DNA of 24,980 nt from Perkinsus marinus ATCC 50983 (GCF_000006405.1 NW_003208496.1:136732-161711); one strand, 5' to 3'. Counted from the first letter of the stretch, positions 1 to 9,735 are shown. Translations and numbers: made by a program. The notes: a model not told the origin generated them from the sequence alone.

Positions 1-1
1 G

Positions 2-347
<346 letters not shown>

Positions 348-644
348 AGTGTTGACGTGATCGCGATCATCGTAGTATTACGGATGAGCATCTCTAGTAT
401 ACTATGCTAGGGATGGTGTAGTGACGCTCACTGTTATGGAGGTATGACAACAGCAGTTTCCTGATAATCGATACCTTTGCTATTAACCTCACGATCAAGT
501 GTCGTGTTCGACCATGTTGGCTGATAGGCGATGGTCAGAAATGCAGGGTGCCGGGATCGAACCTGCGCGGTTTTCCGTATTACATTGTTGCTTCAGCTCC
601 TTCCCCTCCTTTGCTGTGTGCCACATTTCGTTGTTGTTCCCTTG

Positions 645-1295
645 ATGGTATCGACAGTAGATCGGGGTCAGCCCAGCAGCGTGCTAGGCTCTCCCTACTG
701 TCTCGACAAAGATTCGGTTAACACAGTCAGCAGCAGCCCAGCGAGCAGCTCAGCAACGAGAAGCTCCTCGCCAAGGTTGGTGTCACCTTCACAGCAGGAT
801 CAAGCGGGGCTCCAGACGGCTTTGGGATTCGCGGCATCACAGCTATTCAAGGCTGGATGTTTTGTTGGTGAGTAACAGCAGCGTCTTGCGGGATGAGCTC
901 CATTGCGAATTGTAGCTTAGTGGGAATTTAGTGACGACTTTTGTCGCCAGTGTTGGCACATGTGTTTGGTTTCCCCTCTACACTATGAAAAAACGCGCTC
1001 GCTGGGGGTAGAATTATGCAAAACCAACAATAATTTCCCTAAGTTTCCTCGGATTTTTCATTTTCCCAACAGTAGACCATGTGCATATATTCTCACACTG
1101 GCTGTCATCCTGTTAGGAGATAAAATCGATGAGTTATTCGACGCACTAATCCCCAATGAGACTCCTACAAATCTCGGCAGAGGCTCGAGTCGGACATCGA
1201 AGGAGTCGACGGTAGAGGACGGCGAATGGGTGCTCGTTGAGCGGCCTTCAAGAAACGTGTCGCCGCAGAGCGCTGCGGGTATAAGAGGAAAATGA
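645..1295 (+). CDS. Unrecognised small protein, spliced, transposon in its intron
   Basis: Two open segments can be joined. The first is Ser/Gln-rich and ends ASQLFKAGCFVG; the second starts DKIDELFDALIPNE and contains the acidic-aromatic stretch VEDGEWVLVERP before its stop at 1293-1295. A GT-AG intron 868-1116 (249 nt) joins them in phase and contains a short transposon (948-1100). The start is uncertain: 645 is an ATG, and an in-frame ATG at 531 would add a hydrophobic leader. In 730-867 another frame is also open and looks coding, so the upstream exon frame is not settled. EWVLV resembles a W-x-x-V LC3-interacting motif, but such short motifs are common by chance. No domain was recognised. 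Confidence 0.45.
948..1100 (+). mobile_element. hAT-like MITE copy G, inside an intron
   Basis: It starts CAGTGTTGGCACATG and ends TATATTCTCACACTG, so the termini are inverted repeats. The body shares GGGGTAGAA and a CAACAATAATTTCC stretch with the other copies. Flanking octamers tttgtcgc and gctgtcat match at only 4 of 8 positions, so its duplication is decayed or the copy is old. Orientation is the same as the host gene. Confidence 0.75.
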
Positions 1296-1312
1296 AGGCT
1301 CGTTACTGCCAC

Positions 1313-2274
1313 CGTGAATATTGTGGCGTGTGAAATGTATATATGTAGTCTCTTTCGAGTATTAGCCTAAACGGTGTAATAGCGCTAGTTCGTGTATTAT
1401 TCTAATGTCACTGCTGCTACTGATGCTGTTGCCACCATCGTCACTTGGATTTTATGTCAATATAATCGATTCACCAGTCGTTTGTTTGGTTGAGTGTAAA
1501 TCAACTCAACTTAGCCATTTTTGCATCCATCATGATGTAGCTGAGCTTTAGGGTGTCCCAACTCATTTGGAGTCACCACACTGACCGGTCTGGGAATGAT
1601 GAGAGGGTTACTCCTGTTGCTGTGCGGAAGGTGACTGTGTCGAAGGACTGGTTGAGAGTGGAAGTATATGAACACCCCTCTGCGAGGTCTATAGCCGCAA
1701 GAGAGAGTTCAAACGAGTGACCACACTACCAGTGTTCATGTCGTGCCAGAAAAGCTCATCCGATTTTTGTTTTGAGTCCGTTATCTTCAATGAACAGGTT
1801 GCAAAATGTGTCAGACGAGACTGGTGTCTTCGCGCAGCTCCGTACTTCCACGGGCCTGAGAGAACATTGTCCGTGACACTCGTTCAATGCGAATTCGCTA
1901 GTCTCGAGTGCAACGAAATTGGTGTTGGATGGCTTCCACTTCTCCTAGGTTTTGTCTGTGGGATGTTCGTGATCTTCGTTGTAAACTTGAGTACGTATCA
2001 TACGTGACGTATATGTTGATGACTTGTCAAAGTCTGTGCAGACTTGTAGAGATTTGGCAGACATCTCTCAATAAGTAGAGCAATAATAAGCGTGCACACT
2101 TCTCATATTTCACCTTGATAATTCTATTTTCGTGAACTTGTTGAGTTGAAAAGTGTGGGATATGAAGAACACGTAACTTCTTCCGAGCAAACCAATTCAT
2201 CAAGTAACTAATATTAGATAGGGTTGTTAATGCTCATGGCGGGTTATTGGTCATGTAGTAAACTTCCAACACAA
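1313..2274. other. Stretch without a firm gene; two short open segments
   Basis: Two + strand segments stay open. 1541-1720 (60 codons, no ATG) has a mixed composition that reads like an exon, including TVSKDWLRVEVYEHPSARSI. 1672-2007 ends in a hydrophobic helix (GWLPLLLGFVCGMFVIFVV) and could be a membrane protein end. They overlap in different frames and no in-phase splice joins them. The rest is AT-rich and apparently non-coding up to the tRNA. Confidence 0.25.
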
Positions 2275-2347
2275 GCGGCTTTGGCGCAGTAGGTAGCGCG
2301 TAGGTCTCATAATCCTAAGGTCGCGAGTTCGATCCTCGCAGGCCGCA
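2275..2347 (+). tRNA. tRNA-Met (CAU), elongator type
   Basis: A full cloverleaf can be drawn. The acceptor stem is GCGGCTT with AGGCCGC (one G-T pair), the D stem is GCGC/GCGC, the anticodon stem is TAGGT/TCCTA and its loop CTCATAA has the CAT anticodon at 2308-2310. The variable loop is AGGTC, the T stem is GCGAG/CTCGC and the T loop TTCGATC. The discriminator is A2347; CCA is not encoded. The CTCATAA loop and overall pattern are those of elongator rather than initiator tRNA-Met. There is no intron. Internal A and B boxes are present, but no clear T-run terminator follows within 20 nt. Confidence 0.93.
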
Positions 2348-2499
2348 CTTATCAATCACGTATGTTTATCAATGACTGCATTCAAGAGGCGTCTGTATTC
2401 TACATGTCACACAACATCAAAATCATATTGCAAAGAGTATACGAAAATACACAAGCAGCATGGTATATGAGCTGCAGAATACTGGCATGATTAATGAAT

Positions 2500-4005
2500 C
2501 TAATGGGAGGATAAATCTGAATCCTTCCAAGCAGCTGTCCAAAGCCTGCTTAAAATAATATACTGTCGTTTCAACGGATCCGACAACTCCTGCCAAGTAC
2601 TGTTGAACTCACTCTCATACAAAACATCGGGCCCAGGAGCCGAACCAACAAAGCGATACAGATTCCTCGCAGAACAAAGCATCTGATCTGACGTCGAGGA
2701 GGCTCTAGCGAAGGGCGAGTCTACAAGGCCTTGACGCACGGAGGGATGGGAGATAACCAATCCAGGAGACTGCCATTCAGATAGAGCACGTCGGAACAGA
2801 AACAAAGACCGCGGATGAGCTAAACGTAGCTCTATGAGACTACGAAGTCCCAGCGGGCAGAACGGTATACGAACGGCGAAGAATATCAACTTGGGCATGT
2901 AGTTGGGAAGATTCCATAAACCCTCAACTCTCTCTTTAGAGAGAGCATCTATCCCAGTGACCTTCACACCACTGAGATCGAATCGGGTGATCCTCTGGAG
3001 GTTACTCTTCCGCAGAAAACGTATGAGAGGTTTTACATCCATAGTTAAAGAGGAGCTCCTTGATGTGACGGTGAGGAACTCCAGTGAAGGGGGGAAGGCT
3101 AGTCGGTTCGGCAATGGACTCCGCTCCGCTAACCACAGCGAACGGAGACCTGTGGCCGAGTTTATCAGGTCGACCACGGCTTCCCTCGAGTCCGGACCGC
3201 AACACACGTTCACCAGAGTAAGGCTACAAAGCTTCGACGTCGAGGCCTCAGTCAGGCGGTCCATGACGAGGGAAATCTTGGCATCGCTCACTTGAGAATT
3301 GTAGCACTCGAGTGTGAGATGCCTCAGCTCAGGCAAGAACTTGTGCTTATCCAATAACGCCGATAGAGCCCGGCGATGACCATCGGCATCCACAGCGACA
3401 CGCAATACTTTCAACGCCTTCACATCCAGCCGACCAACAACTCGCAGCAGCGACTCCCGCACAGTGCCCGAGAGATCCAAAACTGGTAGACGGATCGAGC
3501 CACATACAGGATAGAACATCTCACGGAATAACCGACAAGTCGCAGCTAGACGGCAAATACTCTGTGTATCAAGGAACTCCGCCGGGCCCAAAACTTGCAG
3601 TGCACTTCGGATGACCAAACGGGGAACCCTCATAACTCGCTTCGGAGTGGGCATAGTCTCAGCGAGGGTGCTACTGTCAGAGCCTCTGTCACGCTTCTTG
3701 CCATGTAAGGACGACTCATCATCACTCGAACTGTCACCACCAATGTTGCCGAGGGAGATGTCGGTCTCTAACGTTTCCAAAGTCACCACAGTTTTCCCTG
3801 CTCGCTTGCCTTCAGCTTTGGCTTTAACCTTCGCCTTGCCTCTGGCCTTCGCCTTGCCCTTGGCCTTTGCCTTTGCTCTCGGCTTAGCCGTATTCGGATT
3901 TAGTTTGATAACATCAGCAGCAGCAGCATCAACGTCTTTGATGATGCTCCGATGAAGACGTGGTGTCTTGATGAACTCCTTAGGATTGGGGCGGCGACTA
4001 TGCAT
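2500..4005 (-). CDS. F-box/LRR-like protein with basic Lys/Ala-rich N-terminal tail
   Basis: A 501-residue protein in one open frame. Residues 41-71 are a Lys/Ala repeat tail (units like AKAKGKAK) resembling histone H1-type tails, followed by an acidic serine stretch near 90-98 and a basic segment, which suggests nuclear location. Residues 134-165 (ALQVLGPAEF, then SICRLAATCRLFREMF) have the Leu/Cys/Trp-poor spacing of a divergent F-box. Irregular leucine-rich repeats follow (RHLTLECY, KLCSLTLVN, LRSLWLAE, LEFLTVTS, ITRFDLSG). F-box proteins bring substrates to SCF ubiquitin ligases; here this role is inferred. The last 60 residues (FNSTWQELSDPLKRQYI) faintly recall an HMG-box helix but are not convincing. 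A truncated transposon lies immediately upstream of the ATG. Confidence 0.72.
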   Translation of the reverse strand: MHSRRPNPKEFIKTPRLHRSIIKDVDAAAADVIKLNPNTAKPRAKAKAKGKAKARGKAKVKAKAEGKRAGKTVVTLETLETDISLGNIGGDSSSDDESSLHGKKRDRGSDSSTLAETMPTPKRVMRVPRLVIRSALQVLGPAEFLDTQSICRLAATCRLFREMFYPVCGSIRLPVLDLSGTVRESLLRVVGRLDVKALKVLRVAVDADGHRRALSALLDKHKFLPELRHLTLECYNSQVSDAKISLVMDRLTEASTSKLCSLTLVNVCCGPDSREAVVDLINSATGLRSLWLAERSPLPNRLAFPPSLEFLTVTSRSSSLTMDVKPLIRFLRKSNLQRITRFDLSGVKVTGIDALSKERVEGLWNLPNYMPKLIFFAVRIPFCPLGLRSLIELRLAHPRSLFLFRRALSEWQSPGLVISHPSVRQGLVDSPFARASSTSDQMLCSARNLYRFVGSAPGPDVLYESEFNSTWQELSDPLKRQYIILSRLWTAAWKDSDLSSH

Positions 4006-4006
4006 T

Positions 4007-4079
4007 CGAAATCAACAATAAATTCCCTAAAAAACTGCACCATAATTTCCCCCCAACGCGAAAACACATATTCCACACC
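4007..4079 (+). mobile_element. Truncated hAT-like MITE copy I (3' half only)
   Basis: The sequence AATCAACAATAAATTCCCT and the terminal ACACATATTCCACACC match the right half of the MITE family; the left half is missing. It ends one base from the ATG of the F-box gene on the opposite strand, so that gene's 5' untranslated region or proximal promoter is made of transposon sequence. No target duplication can be defined. Confidence 0.5.
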
Positions 4080-4122
4080 GAGGCACCATCACGGTCCTCC
4101 CAGCCGGCCTGCTTGAACTGCC

Positions 4123-5130
4123 TCAGTCGATAGCCCGGCTTGAGCATCGCTCTACTCGCCCTCGCCGTAGAGGAATCCCGAACGGCGTGAGAGATGAGCT
4201 GAATGCCAACTCCACCTGCTTCTGGAGCTGAGGCCAATGAGGATTCTCCTCAAGTCCCATCGCCGCTATGTGGGCCCAACTCGGTCCGTCGAAACCGCAC
4301 TCGTGGCCACGGCGAAGTAGAGCATCTCTTCCAATAACAACAGCAACGTCATAGCCATCACTTCACCAAAATGATAGATTTCCACCCAAGGTACTAAAAA
4401 CACACAAATGGCAAGTAGGGCCAACCTCAACTCGAGGGGAATCCAAAGTTCATATTATCAAATGCTCTAATAAGTTTTCGAACATGACAAACTCTGTGCC
4501 AATCCAGGCAGAGCCATGAGCCGGCTCCGAAGTCGACACCGGGACCGATACTCATCCTCCTCACCGCTGTGAAGCTCCACCGCCGAGAAGCCCTCAGCCT
4601 TTCTTATACAACCGTCCGCCCAATCAACCCTGAAATCCAACAAATCTTCGCTGTGCGCAACAGGCGTATCTTTCACACACTGTCGTCGATGCTGCCAGAA
4701 TATGCAGAGTGGTCATCAGGATTAGGGCTCCAATCCTATCCCGGTTTCAGCCCACCCAACACCGCCTTGCCAAATTCGAATACGGCGCTGTGGACGGACC
4801 ATACGTAGAGGGCAAAACCGGGGGAAAAGTCATTGAAAAACTCGGAAAATTCCGCATGATTCACGGAAGCACCTTACAGCCGTTCCGAGCCCCGATACCA
4901 TAATTCTCCCTCAACGCCGGAGAACGACCAAACCGTAATATGATTACCATACTAGCACCACCCCAACTGCTTCGCTTGAAGCACCCACGGACACTCTTCC
5001 AAGACGACTACGCGTAAATCAAGTCAGCTGCCGAGTACTGCGCATGCTCGTCGAGGAGTTCCGACTGAGCCTTTCTACTCGTTCATTATCAATGCTCTTC
5101 GAATTTCGACAGAATCATCTGATGATCTTC
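4123..5130 (-). pseudogene. Degraded or heavily interrupted coding region
   Basis: Several minus-strand blocks look strongly protein-coding but cannot be joined into one intact reading. From 5' to 3' they include ELLDEHAQYSAADLIYA (about 5000-5045), RSPALRENYGIGARNGC (about 4880-4930), FNDFSPGFALYVWSVHSAVF (about 4770-4840), HSEDLLDFRVDWADG (about 4610-4660) and RRGHECGFDGPSWAHIAAMG (about 4250-4310), which runs on to a stop at 4123. The first two blocks loosely recall a GHKL-type ATPase (HAQYSAADLIYA, then a Gly-rich lid YGIGARNGC), but the asparagine-containing motif expected between them is absent. Some joins could be very short introns; others contain stops. A decayed gene is the best guess and the family is not established. 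Confidence 0.35.
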
Positions 5131-5402
5131 AGTAGTAATAGGTAGTAAGCGCACGCCCAAAGGCCGTGTTTGGAGCCTTCCGAGGAAGCGCGTGCTATGG
5201 TTGTATGGCTAGCTCAGAGGGTATACACACGGTGTGATCATGCGATGATCAAGTGTCGTTTATACTTTCATGTTGAACTATACAGTGACGAGGTCAATGT
5301 CATCAGAACGACAGTGCCCATCACAACCATTGACACTAGTAGACTTATAAAAACAACAGAGGTCTTGGAGAAAGAGCACTCAACTAGATGGTTTATATAA
5401 GA
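5131..5402. other. Intergenic stretch, no gene seen
   Basis: No frame on either strand has convincing composition or splice structure. A small palindromic GATCAT-GCG-ATGATC motif occurs at 5237-5251. The segment separates the degraded region from the 3' end of the lectin-domain gene. Confidence 0.4.
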
Positions 5403-5416
5403 CTATTGCCCTCGAG

Positions 5417-6403
5417 TCAGTCTCCGCTTGGTTTCCAACAGTGCCTTGGCCGCAGCAGCATTCTGATCCATACCTGAGCCACAATCCCCATACCACAACT
5501 TCCACAAATCATACCTTCCTCCACATATCGTGTGAAGAGCTCTTTCATAACGTCCTTAGCAGCATCTCGCCGGCCCGGATCGGCCAAGGCAGCGGTGTAA
5601 GCCCCAATACTATGCATGTGGCCCCCATATCCAACTCTGAACCCTATCACACGCTTCCCTTCATCTCCCTTAACAATAGAAAACTCCGCTCCGCCATTTC
5701 CTCCCGCGCTGATCTCCCGTCCACTCGACGTCCGAATCTTCAAAAAATCGACCCAGCTGCCACAGCGACCGACGACCTCCGTGATAGATTCTCCCTTATC
5801 GATCACCAGGGCGTGCGCGGTCGGCTTTCCATGCGGCGACGAGGACATCGCGCATGCCTTTCGACAAGTCTCACCAGAGCACCACATGACCTGACGCCAA
5901 ACACAACTGCCACAGCAAGACGCTCTCTTCCATCCTACCTCCAACCCATACACAGCGTTGTCGTCGGCCAAGATTTGCACCTCGCTCATCTCCTCCCCTT
6001 CCTTAGGCATCAAATCAACGAATACCGTGTCAGCGTGAGTCGGACCATGCTCGAGCAGATTTTCCCCCAACTCTCCACGCTGTTTCCGCCACTCTACCGA
6101 CCCTGTCTGCCGACCGCTGCTGAGGGCCGTCTTGCAGTTTCGAAATGGATCAACTCCAGTGGCAGACGACTCGTCCTCATCAGAGCCTATCGTGGTGCTC
6201 TCGCGTGCGGAACGGTCGTGGTCAAATTTCCTAACAGCCTCGATGAACCCTGGCGAAACTTTCCGAACCCGGTCGAAATAGCATTTCTCCAGAGTGTCGT
6301 TGACGGCTACAAGTACCTGAGTGCCACCATGAACAACAAATAAGTCGACAAAAGTGAAGGACGCGGACCAACAACAGCGTTTCCACGTCAAATTTATTTT
6401 CAT
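5417..6403 (-). CDS. Jacalin-like lectin-domain protein
   Basis: The open frame gives 328 residues. Residues 200-270 carry a jacalin-type fold pattern: ITEVVGRCGSWVDFLKIRTS, GGNGGAEF, then VIGFRVGYGGHMHSIGAY. Jacalin-like domains usually bind glycans; the ligand here is unknown. Residues 143-156 (ILADDNAVYGLEV) may be the edge of a related segment. Positions 5891-5938 form a 48-nt GT-AG stretch, a multiple of three, that may be an in-frame intron; removing it gives VYGLE-VMWCSG. The 3' end is ambiguous: another frame ending with a stop at 5403-5405 contains MDQNAAAAKALLETKRRLT, which looks more like coding sequence than the end of the open frame, so a terminal intron near 5530-5590 is likely. 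The N-terminal start is also uncertain because no clean signal peptide is visible. Confidence 0.62.
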   Translation of the reverse strand: MKINLTWKRCCWSASFTFVDLFVVHGGTQVLVAVNDTLEKCYFDRVRKVSPGFIEAVRKFDHDRSARESTTIGSDEDESSATGVDPFRNCKTALSSGRQTGSVEWRKQRGELGENLLEHGPTHADTVFVDLMPKEGEEMSEVQILADDNAVYGLEVGWKRASCCGSCVWRQVMWCSGETCRKACAMSSSPHGKPTAHALVIDKGESITEVVGRCGSWVDFLKIRTSSGREISAGGNGGAEFSIVKGDEGKRVIGFRVGYGGHMHSIGAYTAALADPGRRDAAKDVMKELFTRYVEEGMICGSCGMGIVAQVWIRMLLRPRHCWKPSGD

Positions 6404-6542
6404 ACCAACAATTTCACCTTCCTACCCATTCAGTGAATGTCGCGTTGAATATTTTACTCATAGATAGTTGTGAAATTTCAAAAAAAATCTTGTACTCGAT
6501 CTCTTCGAAGGCTTAGGAGTTCAGATCAACCAAGGCTATTAG

Positions 6543-6573
6543 AAGGTCGAACATTGAAAAAATTTTCGACCTT
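6543..6573. other. Hairpin in the gap between the lectin and glycanase genes
   Basis: Perfect 9-bp arms AAGGTCGAA and TTCGACCTT enclose a 13-nt A/T-rich loop. The hairpin lies about 65 nt past the glycanase stop, in its probable 3' untranslated region. The rest of 6404-6637 shows no gene. Confidence 0.4.
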
Positions 6574-6637
6574 AAATGCTGCATTTTCTCCACTGGCAGC
6601 AGTTTGGTTCTACAAGACACCCCATAATTTCCCAACT

Positions 6638-9386
6638 TTAATTTACTACCTCCTCCATTCCTTTCACATCCCCAGCATAAGCCTGTCGGCGACTTTGGAA
6701 TTCTTTTGTGCTGAGGTGACGCGTGTATCGAGGTGTCACATCCCTACAGCCATCCCTAGACGTCGCCCAAACCCACGAAAGGCTCTTTTTCCAACCACTC
6801 TCATACCTGCACTACCGCGTCACTGCGCCACAAAATTATTCCAACACACTACATTAGCGGTGCATCTATAACGGCTTCACAAGGGTCGACGTGCACCCAA
6901 CGCTGCTGTCGGTCGACCCACACTTCCGACCAAACGTGATCAGTTGCGTCAATGACATGTCGGACCTGCCCGGGCGACTACCGATATATGAGCTTCTTCT
7001 CAGACTCACCTCAAACCCCACACTCCTAGCCACTAGACAGAAACAATTGGCCCACTCTCCACAGCGACCACTGCGAGTGTGGAGAAGAGCCACTGGATGG
7101 TTATAACGTGGATACCTCGTTACAGACCCACACACTGTGCATCGATACACCTCCACCTAAGAGCACCACAGTCGGGCAAGAGATGGTCAGGAGGTGGATA
7201 AGCTCACTCGGCTGGCCATGCCCTTGGCCTCGTCGGGGGTCGGCGTCGTAGTCCCCTGACTCTCTGTGTTCTTACACCCACAGGCATCACATTCAGGTTT
7301 ATCCATCCACTTGAAAAAGGACTTCTTAAACCACTGTACGAGCTCCTCAAGAAGGCACTCAGCATAGTAGGGAGAACCTATACACAGTGCAAGAGAATGT
7401 GCACAGGGTCAACTAGTGTGTTAATGAAAATAAGAAAATTCTTGGGAAATTTTTATTGTTTCCTATACACTTCTACTCTATGTCGTCGATAATTAGTAAG
7501 AAAACTCCCAAGCTCAGCTGAGGAAAGCGACCGTCCTGGCAGGGGAAAATCCAACACTGCCTATGCAGAGACTTAACAGTCCTACGACATCCTACTCCCG
7601 GGAACCCCTCGTTATCAGCCTAATAATGCTTACACACTGATCCTGCATGTTTTCACTATGAGCACTAGTAGATCCTGATTCTGAGTTTCATCCCTGCGTT
7701 TCATATTTCACCCCAAAACCACATCTAGAGCCTACCGTCCTCTTCCACCAACGCTCGACAACGGCTGACTGCCTTCTTATGAAGCTCAACGACTGGGACC
7801 ACCGACAAGGCAGCCTGCTGGTTTGAAGGGATTTCATACAACTAACAACCAAGTCCACAACAATAAGGAGGCTCCCCTGCACCACCTGTACGTGCATTGC
7901 ATTGTTGACGATCTGCTGCCGTACACTGTCCTTCACACCAACACCCCCAGCCTTCGACTCCACCTGGGCCGTGAGGCCAGCCCTGACCTCCTGGGCCCAA
8001 CCATTAGCTTCACTATCACTACCCACCAACTTAGCAGGGCAGGGGTTCGAGGGACTCAACGAGGTTAACACCTACGATGACATGGGGGAAGATGCTACCT
8101 ACCGCCCCCCCTTGTTTGCTTTCTTCAGCAGAGTTCATAATTTTCCTCACTACTTTATTAAAACCCACACACGTTTCAGCGCAGAAGTATACAAAAATCA
8201 ACCATAATTCGCCAAAATTTCCTCGAAAAAACTCCCTAGTGTCGCCAACACTTCCCCACACCTACCACAATTTCGACCTCCTTCCCAGCCGCTCCTGCCA
8301 GTGCTAGTCCCTTCAAATCCTCCTGACAGACTTCCCCCTCAGCCCTCAGCTGCTCGCTGAACATCTTCACAGAATTTTCATCTTCAATTTCAAACAATGA
8401 TGATACTAACGCCCGTAAAGTTGAGAGATCCACAGTCTCGATTTCAATTTCTTCCGCGTGCGTCGCATAGGATATCTTTGCCCGAACGGCTCCACTAGGC
8501 TCCATCGACGCAGTCACAACCGTTGCCTTCTCCCTAGCGATAGCTCTCTCCAGTGCCCCTCGACTTGCCCTCAGCCAAGCATCGTTAACTGGTGGCACCG
8601 TATAGCCGGGGTCAGAGCCCACCACCTTTTGCCAGCCACACGCGGTCATCACCGCCTCCCCTTCGGGACTGCCCAGCCCAGCCTGGGAAATCGTCTTATT
8701 GTGCAACTTGATCGTACGGAACTTCGCCTCGGAGGGACGACCGAGCACGTTGTTAAGGAGTTTGAGAGCAAGCTCCTTGCCTTGGAGAGAGAGCTTAGAA
8801 GTATCAAGTGCAGTGGCTGCGGAGACTCCCGATAGGGCCTTCCACGACTGCAAGCAGTTGACCATCCCACTTGGTCCTCCCTGTAGGGCTCGCATGACCT
8901 CCGATCGCCCATCAGCCACACAGGACTAACCAGGGAAAAAGTCTTTACTATTTTCTCATACCACACCGTGCCCACTTCGCCATCATAGTTGAGGACTTTC
9001 AACGATGGTATCCCCCGAACTCCAAAGTTCTGGCCCAGCCATTGAGCTTGAGAGCGGTCCGAATACGACAAGGCCAACCAGTCGCCGTGTTCCGTACGGA
9101 AGTAGTCGAGCATCTCCGCTTCACTCCTGTCAGAGCTCACGAAGACCACCTGACCAAAGGCCACCTTTTCACAGTCATACGCCCATGCTAGCCCCACCTC
9201 TATTTTCATTCCGACCGACCTCGCAAGCTGATAGAACTGCTTCAGCATAGGAGTGAACTGACGACACGGCGGACACCAATGGGCCGAGAAGTATAGGCAA
9301 ACGACGGTTTGGTCGTCAGGGACGGTAGCCCGCTGACCAGATTTGGTCACCAGAGGCAGATTGGCTCTCGATAGGAAACCCGACAT
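6638..9386 (-). CDS. Thioredoxin-PUB-peptide:N-glycanase fusion protein
   Basis: Predicted as about 652 residues, removing N-glycans from misfolded glycoproteins sent to the proteasome. Exons: 9198-9386, 8931-9149, 8266-8880, 7886-8071, 7736-7841, 7636-7680, 7208-7377, 7010-7156, 6853-6965 and 6638-6806; every join keeps phase. Residues 1-136 are a tryparedoxin/nucleoredoxin-like thioredoxin domain with WCPPC (37-41) and [12 protein letters not shown]. Residues 172-245 match a PUB domain ([14 protein letters not shown]), which binds p97/Cdc48 in other proteins. From about 404 comes the glycanase core: [22 protein letters not shown], zinc pairs CDAC (483/486) and CTVC (516/519), then [10 protein letters not shown] (Cys542), TDHVW (His569) and HVDPCE (Asp586), a complete transglutaminase-like triad. 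Introns are 44-55 nt except two of 194 and 258 nt that hold transposons. The C-terminus could extend by one exon. Confidence 0.88.
7385..7559 (-). mobile_element. hAT-like MITE copy E in a glycanase intron
   Basis: On the minus strand it begins CAGTGTTGGATTTTCC and ends ATTCTCTTGCACTG. It is flanked by cctataca (7377-7384) and cctatgca (7560-7567), a 7-of-8 target duplication. The intron acceptor used by the gene (AG at 7378-7379 on the minus strand) lies in the 3' copy of this duplication. Orientation is that of the gene. Confidence 0.85.
8106..8260 (+). mobile_element. hAT-like MITE copy H in a glycanase intron
   Basis: The right terminus is CACTTCCCCACACCT and the body has the family signatures CAGAAGTATACAAAAATCAA and AAATTTCCTCG. 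Flanks are cctaccgc (8098-8105) and cctaccac (8261-8268), a 7-of-8 duplication. It is reversed relative to the gene. The splice donor GTAGG (minus, 8265-8261) lies in the duplication next to the terminus. The left terminus is degraded into a C-run. Confidence 0.75.
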
Positions 9387-9735
9387 CAGAAAAAAAACAA
9401 CAACAAAGACTGATTCCTCGTCTCTTCTTGGAACTACTCGGCGTCCTCAATAGATCTCTCCTGAGGTTCAGAAGGGACTCCCAGGATTGGATCTAACATG
9501 TGGAGCTCCATCTTGGGAGAGCTCGTCGAACTCAAAAGAGCAGCTCTATTGAACTCCCTCACCACATTGCACAACAGTAATATTTCAATCACTAGGAGCA
9601 AAAGAGTAGGGATGGCTGGCGTCCCCGCGTGTGAGAGCAATAATGACTATTATGGGGAGTGTAGTGATGATCGCTGTAAGATTAAATACTCCACAGAACC
9701 TGCTAAGTGTCCGGAGTGCTGAAAAAAGGTATCTT
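9387..9735 (-). other. Short stretch with possible extra exons, unresolved
   Basis: On the minus strand, about 9610-9705 encodes a hydrophobic segment (FNLTAIITTLPIIVIIALT) that could follow the next upstream gene through a 31-nt GT-AG intron right at its apparent stop. About 9434-9510 reads MELHMLDPILGVPSEPQER to a stop at 9434. Neither is firm. The start codon of the glycanase fusion is at 9386. Confidence 0.25.

Noticed and set aside
541-575. tRNA-like T arm on the minus strand (GGTTCGATCCC with flanking GCAGG/CCGGC)
   Set aside because: It is a perfect B-box, but the stem has a mismatch and no acceptor, D or anticodon arm could be paired upstream within a normal distance.
868-1116. Copy G as an introner using its own GTGTTGG donor
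   Set aside because: That model needs a different upstream frame with poor composition; a single 249-nt intron is simpler.
2143-2273. Possible extra MITE (AGTGTGGGATATG ... CTTCCAACAC) next to the tRNA
   Set aside because: Only the ends resemble the family; the body does not align and no 8-bp duplication flanks it.
5441-6343. Long + strand frame opposite the lectin-domain gene (300 codons)
   Set aside because: It mirrors the minus-strand gene, is Pro/Ser/His-rich without domains, and the jacalin motifs are on the other strand.
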